64,000 nucleotides of DNA from Marthasterias glacialis (taxonomy: Eukaryota > Echinodermata > Asteroidea > Forcipulatida > Asteriidae): NCBI GenBank assembly GCA_911728455.2, contig OU452230.1, forward strand, positions 8,106,512 through 8,170,511, written 5' to 3'. Both the position numbers and the translations under genes were made by a program. Of the stretch, positions 1-12,029 are shown piece after piece. The stretch's first letter is position 1; the number at the start of each line of letters is the position of its first letter. The notes below the pieces were generated by a model. It worked only from the letters and a program-made list of their open reading frames with translations. It had not been told where the DNA came from and did no database searches.

Positions 1-86
1 TGACGATACTACAAACGTCTGAGGGCACATGATCTGCATAGTTATTGTGAACTGAACGTTTGGTCTGTTATGGTTTTTGTTTTCAG

Positions 87-171
87 CTTATACACACCTG
101 CCACTACACCGCTAGCTACCAGCACCCAGAGAAAATCACCCAGTAAAGCAAGGAATTACAACCACCATTGA
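87..171 (+). CDS. Possible terminal exon of an upstream gene (partial, tentative)
   Basis: A pyrimidine-rich tract ending TTTTTGTTTTCAG (to base 86) looks like a splice acceptor. From 87 one frame stays open for 27 codons, reading LYTPATTPLATSTQRK and so on, to a TGA at 169-171; it is Ser/Thr/Pro-rich with no domain. A second frame also stays open for about 19 codons, so the frame is not certain. The stop falls just inside the start of the triplicated unit, and each unit ends with AATAAA. The whole could therefore be a last exon whose 3' UTR was triplicated. There is no homology evidence. Confidence 0.3.
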
Positions 172-246
172 TGAAAGTACTTCCTGTTTAACAGGACTGT
201 TCCTTCTGTACAAGAGATTGTATCAGACATTTTTTACTTGGTTGGT

Positions 247-520
247 TGGGCGGTTTGGGTTGGCGTAGTGGTATATTCCTCCCCTCTAGCACCCCGGTTC
301 GAATCCCACCAGGGGCACTATGTGAATTGGGTTTTTCAGTCCCTACCTGATTGCGTGGGTTTTCCCTGGAATAAATCTGTGGGGTTTTCCTCGGAAATCT
401 AAAACTGAAACTTCCTTCCCTTGTCTTCTCTCCATGGGGTTCATGGCTAGTACAGTGATTAAGTTTGCTTTTCTGAGAATCCTCGGTTTCACAACCAGAC
501 ATAATAAAATGAAATGAAAC
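247..520 (+). mobile_element. tRNA-derived SINE (family C), unit copy 1
   Basis: Pol III promoter elements are visible: an A-box-like TGGCGTAGTGG at 261-271 and a B box GGTTCGAATCC at 296-306. A body with GCGTGGGTTTTCCC and TGGGGTTTTCCTC follows, resembling the central blocks of several metazoan SINEs. The same element is in copies 2 and 3. Confidence 0.7.
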
Positions 521-634
521 TCTAAGCCTAATGATATTCCATTAGCCTCTAACAGCACTATAAATCACTATCCTGCTTCCAACCACCATCTTTTTCTCTT
601 GGTCTATGTATGGTCAAAGTAATAGGAATCCCAT

Positions 635-785
635 AAAGTAAGGATTTGCGGTGACGCCATGTGGTTTATATCTCTTTTGAGTATATGTGGTTACGAAGGA
701 ACGGGTTGACTCAATGTTTCGGACAGTATACTCTGTCCGTCGTCAGGAGACTGCAGGATTCCAACTTGGCCTGTGGCTTATAAAT
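635..785. mobile_element. 151-bp insertion with 9-bp target duplication, only in unit copy 1
   Basis: GAATCCCAT occurs at 626-634 and 786-794. The empty sites in copies 2 and 3 have it once (near 4390 and 8845), so this is a clean insertion. No terminal inverted repeats are seen. It contains a 6-bp perfect hairpin (GGACAG..CTGTCC, 721-737) within a hammerhead-like context on the minus strand. Confidence 0.75.
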
Positions 786-1788
786 GAATCCCATTGTATC
801 AGAAGGGTTTTAGTCAATGTTCTTCCTTACAGTGGTCCGCTGGCCAAATTCTTGTCAAAAAACCTGATGACCAGTCAAAATGGTCTAGCTGGCTAGTTCA
901 GTGTTAAAAAGCTTCCCCAAATTACATGAAATATCGACTGGTAAAAAAAGCTGGGGGACTCGTGAAATGATAAAAAGTTGTTTTTTCTTCTTGCTTTGCC
1001 CAAATTTTCCCCACTGTTTTACCCGAATGTTGGGGGGGGGAACTGCCCCTTGCCCCCCTGGCTTGTACGCCTATGAGTGGGACTCTTCCGCTGTGTTGTA
1101 TACAGATACGCAGTCCAAGTCAGAAAAGGTCGGACAATTTTCAGCACGCTTTTCGTTAAACCTTACCTGTAAGAAACATGAGGCGCAGGGGTTTGGATGT
1201 CAAATATTATTCTGTAATTCCATGAAATATTTCAACTCCGAACATTACATAATTCAGCTGCTTTATTACACTCTCCATCACTCAAGCCCATAATGAGTGT
1301 GTTTGAATGGGCACTGATAACCCCCAGTACACACCAATTAAAAATATATTGCAAAATATGCACAGCCGATAGTTTTGACATCAAACTCCAGCGCAAGAGC
1401 TGTTTGTAATAAATGTCAGAAAGTCACCAACAGGTGTTCTTTGGAGATCACATTTTTCAACATACTTTTATTGGTTTCTAATCAACGTGGGGCACTTCAG
1501 ACGAAATAATTTTACAAGATGCTTACTAAACATTACCATCTTTATAACAAGTAGGCTTTCGGACAAAAAATGTCAGAACAAATTTGGAGGTCATTACCAA
1601 AGTATGACCCTACCTTTAAGGAATGACTTTAACCTATTAACGTCTTCAGTGTTGTGCAGTGCAAATGTGCTTATAGTAGACTAGTAGACATGCTGCCTTG
1701 ACTCAGTGTCTTAAAATATTCATTCTTGTATCTAGATCTCTTTCAGAGGTATCACACTGCTGCCTTGTTTTCCATTTTTGGCGTCAAA

Positions 1789-2067
1789 CATAGAGTTATT
1801 TAAAAGAACTAGAGGGAGCACTCGCTATGTCACACACGGAACTCCGCTGACCCACCAAGGACGAAAAATACCTATGGGTCAATTGCATATGAATGTCCAC
1901 TTTGAAAATGTTTGCTGTGTAAACTGATGAGTGACCAGTGTAAATGAATGGTCAGCGCCATTTTCTCAATGGTCAAAAATGCTTCTTGTCGGGCTAGCCC
2001 ATGTGACACAGCCCGGGCTGTGTCGCATGGTTTTGTATGCCCTCTAGTTCTTATATATAACTCTATG
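1789..2067. mobile_element. hAT-like MITE, unit copy 1
   Basis: Ends CATAGAGTTAT and ATAACTCTATG are inverted, extended inward by AGAACTAGAGGG/CCCTCTAGTTCT. It is flanked by an exact 8-bp duplication GCGTCAAA (1781-1788, 2068-2075). Eight-base target duplications and CA...TG ends fit the hAT superfamily. There is no transposase, so it is non-autonomous. Confidence 0.75.
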
Positions 2068-3339
2068 GCGTCAAATCACAAAAGGTATCCTGAGGGTCAA
2101 GCCATCAAACTTGTGCGTGTGTTGTGTTGATAATTCCAGCAATTGTGCCAGTTTAAAAAAAGGTACATCCATTTAAAGACCATGTCACCTTGTTTACAAA
2201 TAGAGTGACCTTTTACATTCCAGGGCATTTCTTGGAAGGGAAGATACTACACTGGTTATATGAGAAATTTCACATTTTACGTCATGAAATCAACTTTAAG
2301 AATAATATTAATAAATAATAATAATAGAATTTATAAAGCTCTTATAATGTGGGTTTCAAAGCGTCGTACAAAATGACCTAATAAGTTCTGAAAGTTGATT
2401 AAATTCCTACAGCACAATTTCCATAAAAAGGAAATATTTGATGTTTTTCTCCATTAAGCTGTGTGCAGATTGTGCCTACAGGATGTCCAGGCTCTGTTAC
2501 AAGATACATTGGCCCAATTTCAAAACTCTGCTCACTGTAAGCGAAAAATTGGCACTTACGGAAGCAGACAAAATATGTACTTAATGTAAGTTTATTTCAC
2601 AGGTTAGCAAGGAAGTTTTGTTTGTGCACAAGTGGACATCACGTTACTACACATACTTTGCTTTCCCTGCTCAACATTGGTAAACTGACTGTAATGCTTC
2701 CATTCTTTGCACAAACCAAGATATTTGTAACAAAACCAGCCTGTGAAAATGTCAGCTCATTTCGTTGTTTCATTTGCGAGAAAACGGTAAAAATGCATTC
2801 AGCATTTTTGTACGCATTCCTACCAGCAGAGTTTTCGTTTCACTGAGAAAAAAACTAATTTTGGATCTTATTTCATTTACTTTTCAAAAAGGATAACACT
2901 TCAGGTAGAAATATTTCAAGGAAAGTTGTCTACCATCATTATCTTTATACCATGTAAGGTATATGTAAATCTCTGAACATTTATGTTTTTCTCCTTGCCA
3001 ATGTTGAGCTGGGGCTTTAATACACAGCTAGCGCAGAACTTTGGCACTGAACCTGTAAGCAGAGAATGGTTCATGCATTTGCAGAATTCCGGGTTTAAGC
3101 AGAGCTGTGAAATTGGGTCATGGTCTAGACTTTCAGTGACTGAATCTAAGCTAATACAAAGTTGTACCTTTTATACTTGAGCTCTCATAGTGAAGAATTG
3201 CAGTGGTTTTCTACTTGATATAGTCTTTTTTCATCTTGCCTTGATATGTGCTGTGGATTTGAACAAATCAATAATGTATTTTTCAACATAATACAATGTT
3301 TGAACAGATGTTAAATCGGGGATAAAGAATATTATTTGT

Positions 3340-3484
3340 AATTTTTACCCATACATCGATGTGTAATAAGCACTGTATACTCAGTACTTTCCCAAGTCCT
3401 GTGAAAAAAAACCCAGGTATATTTACTTGGGTGGGATTTGCCATTCTAGAGCAGATGTCTTACCAACCAGACCACCGAGAGGGT
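3340..3484 (-). mobile_element. tRNA-derived SINE (family A), unit copy 1, B box deleted
   Basis: The minus strand has the A-box-like GGTCTGGTTGGTAAGACATC, but the B box seen in copies 2 and 3 is missing: 15 bases are lost around 3436. The tail with GTATACAGTGCTTATTACAC is kept. Confidence 0.65.
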
Positions 3485-3906
3485 AATTTAACATCTATTA
3501 AATCATTGTGGTTCGTGCTGCTGAACTATAGGATCCGAACTGCCTTTAGATTGATTATTTGAAATAAAGAAACCTGGCTCAATTTAATACACTATTTACC
3601 AGGGTAACTATTGTACTCTATGACATGTATTTTCAAAATGTTTTTAAACTCAAAACTGCAAAAGTGCCTGTATTCTTTTCCTAGTTTTTAATTATTATAT
3701 ATGATACCCCTTATTTTCAAAGCTCAGAAATTTCAATCCCTTGAATAGCATTACTAGCAGTGTAACTATTTTATACTGCCATTTTTTACAACCAGAAATT
3801 GTTTGAAATACCTAAATTGAAAGATTTTTTTTATCGTATATATCTGTTCATTTTCATAGATCAAGTTGTACATAATATGTAAAATATTGACTGCCTAAAT
3901 GATCAA

Positions 3907-3912
3907 AATAAA
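3907..3912 (+). terminator. AATAAA at the end of unit copy 1
   Basis: AATAAA is followed within 5 bases by CGTGTGTC, a GT-rich sequence. The same arrangement is present in copies 2 (8377) and 3 (12423). It fits a poly(A) site if the unit is a 3' UTR. Confidence 0.4.
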
Positions 3913-4056
3913 CGTGTGTCAAGGGTAAACAATTCTTGTCTGGCAATCTATGTTTATAAGTAAAATTACAACCACCATTGATGAAAATACTTCCTGTTTA
4001 ACGGGACTGTTCCTTCTGTACAAGAGATTGTATCAGACATTTTTTACTTGGTTGGT

Positions 4057-4340
4057 TGGGCGGTTTGGGTTGGCGTATTGGTATATTCCTCCCCTCTAGG
4101 ACCCCGGTTCGAATCCCACCAGGGGCACTATGTGAATTGGGTTTTTCAGTCCCTACCTGATTGCGTGGGTTTTCCCTGGAATAAATCTGTGGGGTTTTCC
4201 TCCCACATCTAAAACTGAAACTTCCTTCCTTGTCTTCTCACCATTAGGTTCTTGGCTAGTATAGTAATTAAGTTTGCGTTTCTGAGAATCCTTGGCTTCA
4301 CAACCAGAATTAATCAAATGAAATGGAACTCTAAGCCTAA
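4057..4340 (+). mobile_element. tRNA-derived SINE (family C), unit copy 2
   Basis: The A-box equivalent reads TGGCGTATTGG (4071) with one change; the B box GGTTCGAATCC is intact at 4106-4116. The body keeps TTTTCCTCCCACATCT, which is altered in copy 1. Confidence 0.7.
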
Positions 4341-6231
4341 TGCCATCCCATCAGCATCGTTCTCTTGGTCTATGTGTGGTCAAAGCAATAGGAATCCCAT
4401 TGTATCAGAAGGGTTTTAACCAATGTTCTTCCTTACAGTGGTCCGCTGGCCAAATACTTGACAAAAAACCTGATGACCAGTCAAAATGGTCTAGCTGGCT
4501 AGTTCAGTGTTAAAAAGCTTCCCTGATTTACATGAAAGATTGACTGGTAAAAAAGCTGGGGGAATCGTGAAATGACAAACTACCTGGTCCTGCTGGCTAG
4601 TCATTGAAAAGGTTAAGGGCAAACCCTGTCAGCCCTAGTGGGACCATAGGTATAGGGGGACTAGTTGGTTAAGGGGGGGGGGGGGGCGAGGGGTTGATTT
4701 GCCCAAAATTTTACTCTAATAAAAAGTCATTTTTTTTCTTCTTGCTCTGCCCAAATTTTCTCCACTATTTTGCCTAAATTGTTTTTGGGGGAGGGTGAGC
4801 AACTGCCCCCCTTGCTCGTATACCTATGATGGGGACTTCCTCTGTGTTGTACACAGATACACAGTCCAAGTCGGGAAGGGTCTGGCATGAGCTGGACTAT
4901 TTTCAGCACGCTGTTATTTAAACCACTACTTTGACTGTAAGAAACCACTAATTTCACCTCATGAACATGAGGTGCAGGGGTTTGGATGTCAAATATTACT
5001 CTGTCATTCCATGAAATATTTCAACTCTCAACATTCAAAATTCAGCAGCTTTAAACACCCTTCATCACTCAAGCGCATAATGAGTGTGTTTGCATGGGCA
5101 CCGCTGATAGCCCGCAGCACACACACCAATTAAAAATATGTTGCAAAATATGCACAACCCATAGTCTTGTGACTTGCCACAACTGGAAATGAAGAGATAG
5201 ATGTACATGTATGCTAGAATTGTTTTTTATAAAAATGAGAGACTAGAAATTAAATTTTGACGTCAAAACCCTAGCGCCCCCAAAAATGTATTCATCCAGG
5301 GGAATATTCAGAAGGTGAAATCCACAGCTTTCGACAGGTTAAGATTTTAATTATAGATTGAACAAAAAACGTCCACCCTGGAAATAATGCCTGATATTTA
5401 GGATATCACTGTAGTTTCTGTACAAAAGTGAAGGTCTTCCAGAGCTACATAAGGGGCCAGAAAAATCTGTTTTAGTCTTGATTTGGTTCCATCAGTTGCA
5501 GTTGGTAATAAAAAAAGTAAGCTGGATGTAGCATAAAAACTTACCACTTTGTTCAGAAAAATGAAAAGTGCATATGGATTTACCTTTAGTTTGGTCTTAG
5601 AGGTAGGGTCATCGTTTGTTTTTTGTCAACGTAATACTGATTTTTAAGAACGATACAATAAAAGTCACCTGTGAAAGTTTTAGTTGAGTACAGTGTGTAG
5701 TAGTTGAGAAAACAGCAAAAAACTATCACGGTATCTTCATCAAGCACAACAAATCCATTTTTAGCGAGATGCAAAAGCAATGTGGTTTTCGTCCACAGCG
5801 GGTACCAACCAGTGTGTAATCCAATGAATTTACGTATGCCAGTCTGCAACCAGTTCACAAGAGCTGTTAATAATGGGTTTCAGAAAGTCGCCTACAGGTG
5901 TTCTTTGGAGATCAAATTTTTGGACATACTTTTATTGATTTCAACAGGGGCACTTCAGACGAAATGATTTCGCAGGATGCTTTACTGGACATTACCATCT
6001 TTCGGATAAAAATTACCAAAACAAATTTGGAGGTCATTACCAAAGTATTACCCTACCTGTAAGGAATGGTTTTGACCTATTAACATCTTCAGTGGAGTGC
6101 AGTGTAGATGTGCTTATAGTAGACTAGTAGACATGCTGCCTTGACTCAGTGTCTTAAAATAGTCATTCTTGTATCTAGATCCCTTTCAGAGGTATCACAC
6201 TGCTGCCTTGTTTTCCATTTTTGGCGTCAAA

Positions 6232-6513
6232 CATAGAGTTATTTAAAAGAACTAGAGGGAGCACTCGCTATGTCACACACGGAACTCCGCTGACCCACCA
6301 AGGGCGAAGAATACCTATGGGTCAATTTGCATATGAATGTCCACTCTGAAAATGTTTGCTGTGTAAACTGATGAGTGACCAGTGTAATATGATTGGTCAG
6401 CGCCATTTTCTCAATGGTCAAAAATGCTTCTTGTCAGGCTAGCCCATGTGACACAGCCCGGGGCTGTGTTGCATGGTTTTGTACGCCCTCTAGTTCTTAT
6501 ATATAACTCTATG
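6232..6513. mobile_element. hAT-like MITE, unit copy 2
   Basis: Same ends and the same GCGTCAAA duplication (6224-6231, 6514-6521) as in copy 1. The insertion therefore predates the triplication. Confidence 0.75.
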
Positions 6514-7794
6514 GCGTCAAATCACAAAAGGTATCCTGAGGGGCAAGCCATCAAACTTGTGCGTGTGTTGTGTTGATAATTCCAGCAAACAAGGCAATTG
6601 TGCCAGTTTAAAAAAGGGTACATCCATTTAAAGACCATGTCACCTTGTTTACAAATAGAGTGACCTTTTACATTCCAGGGCATTTCTTGGAAGGGAAGAT
6701 ACTACACTGGTTATATGAGAAATTTCACATTTTACATCATAAAATCAACTTTAAGAATAATATTAATAAATAATAATAATAGAATTTATAAAGCTCTTAT
6801 AATGTGGGTTTCAAAGCGTCGTACAAAACGACCTCAATAAGTTCTGAAAGTTGATTAAATTCCTACAGCACAATTTCCATAAAACGGAAATATTTGATGT
6901 TTTTCTCCATTGAGCTGCATGCAGATTGTGCCTGCAGGATGTCCAGGCTCTGTTACAAGATACATTGGCCCAATTTCAAAACTCTGCTCACTGTAAGCGA
7001 AAAATTGGCACTTACGGAACCAGCAAAAATATACGCTTAATGTCAGTCTATTTCACAGGTTAGCAAGGAAGTTTTGTTTGTGCACAAGTGGACATCACGT
7101 TACTACACATACTTTGCTTAAAGCCCAAGTTCAACATTGGTAAACTGACTGTAAATGCTTCCATTCTTTGTACAAACCAAGATATTTGTAATAAAACCAA
7201 CCTGTGAAAATGTCAGCTCATTTTGTTGTTTCACTTGCGAGAAAACGGTAAAAATTCATTCAGCATTTTTGTACGCATTCCTATAGGCAGAGTTTTCGTC
7301 TCACTGATACGAAAACTAATTTTGGATCTTATTTCATGTACTATGGATAACACTTCAGGTAGAAATATTTCAAGGAAAGTTGTCTACCATCATTATCTTT
7401 ATACCATGTAAGGTATATGTAAATCTCTGAACATTTATGTTTTTCTTCTTGCCAATGTTGAGCTGGGGCTTTAATACACAGCTAGCGCAGAACTTCGGCA
7501 CTGAACCTGTCAGTGGAGAATGGTTCATGCATTTGCAGAATTCCAGGTTTAAGCAGAGCTGTGAAATTGGGTCATGGTCTAGACTTTCAGTGACTGAATC
7601 TAATCTAATACAAAGTTGTACCTTTTATACTTGAGCTCTCATAGTGAAGAATTGCAGTGGTTTTCTTCTTGATATAGTCTTTTTTCATCTTGCCTTGATA
7701 CGTGCTGTGGATTTGAACAAATCAATAATGTATTTTTCAACATAATACAATGTTTGAATAGATGTTAAATGGGGGATAAAGAATATTATTTATA

Positions 7795-7950
7795 ATTTTC
7801 ACCCATACACCGATGTGTAATAAGCACTGTACACTCAGTACTTTCCCAAGTCAACAAGAAAAAACACACAGGTATATTTACTTGGGTGGGATTTGAACCC
7901 ACGACCATTGCCATTCTAGAGCAGATGTCTTACCAACCAGACCACCGAGA
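7795..7950 (-). mobile_element. tRNA-derived SINE (family A), unit copy 2
   Basis: On the minus strand, GGTCTGGTTGGTAAGAC (A region) is followed 30 bases later by GTGGGTTCAAATCCCACCC (B box and T arm). A body and tail ending ACAGTGCTTATTACACAT come next. The T arm is intact but the ends do not pair as a tRNA acceptor stem, so this is a SINE head and not a tRNA gene. Confidence 0.7.
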
Positions 7951-8376
7951 TAGTAATTTAACATCTATTAAATCATTGTGGTTCCTGCTGCTGAAGTATA
8001 GGATCCGAACTGCCTCTAGATTGATTATTTGAAATAAAGAAACCTGGCTCAATTTAATACACTATTTACCAGGGTAACTATTGTACTCTATGACATGTAT
8101 TTTCAAAAAGTTTTTAAACTCAAAACTGCAAAAGTGCCTGTATTCTTTTCCTAGTTTTTAATTATTATATATGATACCCCTTATTTTCAAAGCTCAGAAA
8201 TGTCAATCCCTTGAATAGCATTACTAGCAGTGTAACTATTTTATACTGCCATTTTTTACAACCAGAAATTGTTTGAAATACCTAAATTGAAAGATTTTTT
8301 TTATTGTATATATTTGTTCATTTTCATAGATCAAGTTGTACATAATATGTAAAATATTGACTGCCTAAATGATCAA

Positions 8377-8382
8377 AATAAA
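8377..8382 (+). terminator. AATAAA at the end of unit copy 2
   Basis: Same context as at 3907: AATAAACGTGTGTC. Conserved between copies. Confidence 0.35.
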
Positions 8383-8506
8383 CGTGTGTCAAGCATAAAC
8401 AATTCTTGTCTGGCAATCTATGTTTATAAGTAAAATTACAACCACCATTGATGAAAATACTTCCTGTTTAACGGGACTGTTCCTTCTGTATCAGACATTT
8501 TTTACT

Positions 8507-8790
8507 CGGTTGGTTGGGCGGTTTCGGTTGGCATAGTGGTATATTCCTCCCCTCTAGGACCCCGGTTCGAATCCCACCAGGGGCACTATGTGAATTGGGT
8601 TTTTCAGTCCCTACCTGATTGCGTGGGTTTTCCCTGGAATAAATCTGTGGGGTTTTCCTCCCACATCTAAAACTGAAACTTCCTTCCTTGTCTTCTCACC
8701 ATTAGGTTCTTGGCTAGTATAGTGATTAAGTTTGCTTTTCTGAGAATCCTTGGCTTCACAACCAGAATTAATCAAATGAAATGAAACTCT
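8507..8790 (+). mobile_element. tRNA-derived SINE (family C), unit copy 3
   Basis: The A-box equivalent is TGGCATAGTGG and the B box is GGTTCGAATCC at 8564-8574. Otherwise as in copy 2. Confidence 0.7.
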
Positions 8791-10675
8791 AAGCCTAATG
8801 CCATCCCATCAGCATCGTTCTCTTGGTCTATGTGTGGTCAAAGCAATAGGAATCCCATTGTATCAGAAGGGTTTTAGCCAATGTTCTTCCTTACAGTGAT
8901 CCGCTGGCCAAATACTTGTCAAAAAACCTGATGACCAGTCAAAATGGTCTAGCTGGCTAGTTCAGTGTTAAAAAGCTTCCCTGATTTACATGAAAGATTG
9001 ACTAGTAAAAAAGCTGGGGGACTAGTGAAATGACAAACTACCTGGTCCTGCTGGCTAGTCATTGAAAAGATTAAGGGCAAACCCTGTCAGCCCTAGTGGG
9101 ACCATAGGTATAGGGGGACTAGTTGGTTAAGGGGGGGGGGGGGCGAGGGGTTGATTTGCCCAAAATTTTACTCTAATAAAAAGTCATTTTTTTTCTTCTT
9201 GCTCTGCCCAAATTTTCTCCACTATTTTGCCTAAATTGTTTTTGGGGGAGGGTGAGCAACTGCCCCCCTTGCTCGTATACCTATGATGGGGACTTCCTCT
9301 GTGTTGTACACAGATACACAGTCCAAGTCGGGAAGGGTCTGGCATGAGCTGGACTATTTTCAGCACGCTGTTATTTAAACCACTACTTTGACTGTAAGAA
9401 ACCACTAATTTCACCTCATGAACATGAGGTGCAGGGGTTTGGATGTCAAATATTTTTCTGTCATTCCATGAAATATTTCAACTCTCATCATTAAAAATTC
9501 AGCAGCTTTAAACACCCTTCATCATCAAGTGCATAATGAGTGTGTTTGCATGGGCACCGCTGATAGCCCGCAGCACACACACCAATTAAAAATATGTTGC
9601 AAAATATGCACAACCCATAGTCTTGTGACTTGCCACAACTGGAAATGAAGAGAGACTAGAAATAAAAATGAGAGACTAGAAATTAAATTTTGACGTCAAA
9701 ACCCAAGCGCCCCCAAAAATGTATTCATCCAGGGGGATATTCAGAAGGTGAAATCCACAGCTTTCGACAGGTTAAGATTTTAATTATAGATTGAACAAAA
9801 AATGTCCACCCTGGAAACAATGCCTAATATCCAGGATGTCACTGTAGTTTCTATACAAAAGTGAAGGTCTTCCAGAGCTACATAAAGGGTCGAAAAATCT
9901 GTTTTAGTCCTGATTTGGTTGCATCAGTTGCAGTTGGTAATAAAAAAAGTAAGCTGGATGTATCATAAAAACTTACCACTTTGTTCAGAAAAATGAAAAG
10001 TGCATATGGACAAACCTTTAGTTTGGTCTTAGAGGTAGGGTCATCGTTTGATTTTTGTCAACGTAATACTGATTTTTAGGCAAGATTTTCAAGAACGATA
10101 CAATAAAAGTCACCTGTGAAAGTTTTAGTTGAATACAGTGTGTAGTAGTTGAGAAAACAGCAAAAACTGTCACGGTATTTTCATCAAGAACAACAAATCC
10201 ATTTTTAGCGAGATGCAAAAGCACTGTGGTTTTCGTCCACAGCGGGTACCAACCAGTGTGTAATCCAATGAATTTATGTCAGCCAGTCTGCAATCAGTTC
10301 ACAAGAGCTGTTAATAATGGATTTCAGAAAGTCGCCTACAGGTGTTCTTTGGAGATCAAATTTTTCGACATACTTTTATTAATTTCAACAGGGGCACTTC
10401 AGACGAAATGATTTCGCAGGATGCTTTACTGGACATTACCATCTTTCGGATAAAAATTACCAAAACAAATTTGGAGGTCATTACCGAAGTATGACCCTAC
10501 CTTTAAGGAATGATTTTAACCTATTAACGTCTTCAGTGGAGTGCAGTGCAGATGTGTTTATAGTAGACTAGTAGACATGCTGCCTTGACTCAGCGTCTTA
10601 AAATATTCATTCTTGTATCTAGATCTCTTTCAGAGGTATCACACTGCTGCCTTGTTTTCCATTTTTGGCGTCAAA

Positions 10676-10931
10676 CATAGAATTATGTAAAAGAACTAGA
10701 GGGAGCACTCGCTATGTCACACACGGAACTCCGCTGACCCACCAAGGGCGAAAAAATCCCTACGGGTCAATTGCATATGAATGTCCACTCGGAAAATGTT
10801 TGCTGTGTAAACTGATGAGTGACCAGTGTAAATGAATGATCGGCGCCATTTTCTCAATGGTCAAAAATGCTTCTTGTTGGGCTGTGTCGCATGGTTTTGT
10901 ACGCCCTCTAGTTCTTACATATAACTCTATG
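10676..10931. mobile_element. hAT-like MITE, unit copy 3
   Basis: Same ends and duplication (10668-10675, 10932-10939). About 25 bp of the inner GC palindrome (the CCCGGGCTGTG region) is lost. Confidence 0.75.
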
Positions 10932-11869
10932 GCGTCAAATCACAAAGGGTATCCTGAGGGGCAAGCCATCAAACTTGTGCGTGTGTTGTGTTGATAATTC
11001 CAGCAAACAAGGCAATTGTGCCAGTTTAAAAAAGGGTACATCCATTTAAAGACCATGTCACCTTGTTTACAAATCGAGTGACCTTTTACATTCCAGGGCA
11101 TTTCTTGGAAGGGAAGATACTACACTGGTCATATGAGAAATTTCACATTTTACGTCATGAAATCAACTTTTAGAATAATATTAATAAATACCAATAATAG
11201 AATTTATAAAGTGCTTATAATGTGGGTTTCAAAGCGTCGTACAAAATGACCTAATAAGTTTTGAAAGTTGATTAAATTTCTACAGCACAATTTCCATAAA
11301 AAGGAAATATTTGATGTTTTTCTCCATTGAGCTGCATGCAGATTGTGCCTGCAGGATGTCCAGACTCTGTTACAAGATACATTGGCCCAATTTCAAAACT
11401 CTGCTCACTGTAAGCGAAAAATTGGTGATTACGGAAGCAGAAAAAACATGCGCTTAATGTAAGTTTATTTCACAGGTTAGCAAGGAAGTTTTGTTTGTGC
11501 ACACAAGTGGACATCACGTTACTACACATACTTTGCTTAATACACAGCTAGCGCAGAACTTCTGCTCTTAACCTGTAAGCGGAGAATGGTTCATGCATTT
11601 GCAGAATTCCAGGTTTAAGCAGAGCTGTGAAATTGGGTCATGGTCTAGACTTTCAGTGACTGAATCTAATCTAATACAAAGTTGTACCTTTTATACTTGA
11701 GCTCTCATAGTGAAGACTTGCAGTGGTTTTCTTGTTGATACAGTCTTTTTTTCCATCTGGCCTTGATATGTGCTGTGGATTTGAACAAATCAATAATGTA
11801 TTTTTCAACATAATACAATGTTTGAATAGATGTTAAATCGGGGATAAAGAATATTATTTGTAATTTTTA

Positions 11870-12029
11870 CCCATACACCGATGTGTATTAAGCACTGTAT
11901 ACTCAAGTATTTCCCAAGTCAACAAGAATGAAACACACAGGTACATGTATATTTACTTGGGTGGGATTTGAACCCACGACCATTGCCATTCTAGAGCAGA
12001 TGTCTTACCAACTAGACCACCGAGATAGT
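11870..12029 (-). mobile_element. tRNA-derived SINE (family A), unit copy 3
   Basis: As in copy 2, with small changes in the A-box arm (GTCTAGTTGG). Intact GGGTTCAAATCCC. Confidence 0.7.

Larger units (their letters stand above)
155..3960 (+). repeat. Triplicated unit, copy 1
   Basis: Starts ATTACAACCACCATTGATG and ends CAATCTATGTTTATAAG. It is nearly identical by eye to copies 2 and 3. Differences: it has a 151-bp insertion at 635-785. It lacks about 145 bp (equivalent to 4575-4720) and about 585 bp (equivalent to 5276-5862, with the junction near 1395), and it has a 15-bp loss in the minus-strand SINE. Short open frames in the unit are not conserved between copies as proteins. Confidence 0.9.
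3961..8430 (+). repeat. Triplicated unit, copy 2 (fullest copy)
   Basis: 4,470 bp, in direct orientation to copies 1 and 3. It contains all the segments seen in either of the other copies except the 151-bp insertion of copy 1. Contents in order: SINE-C, a G-rich block (4670-4830), a middle region (5180-5990), a hAT-like MITE (6232-6513), an AT-rich region with AATAATAATAG (about 6770), minus-strand SINE-A, and AATAAA. Confidence 0.9.

Noticed and set aside
860-900. CTGATGACCAGTC as a hammerhead core on the plus strand (also at 4471 and 8927)
   Set aside because: No GAAA follows a helix II, so the core is incomplete.
2983-7634. Similar 65-codon frames at 2983-3180 and 7437-7634
   Set aside because: Preserved only because the triplicated DNA is nearly identical. 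The third copy has lost the start region, and there is no domain.
7876-7949. tRNA gene on the minus strand
   Set aside because: A and B boxes and the T arm are present, but no acceptor stem pairs and the element continues into a SINE body shared with other loci.
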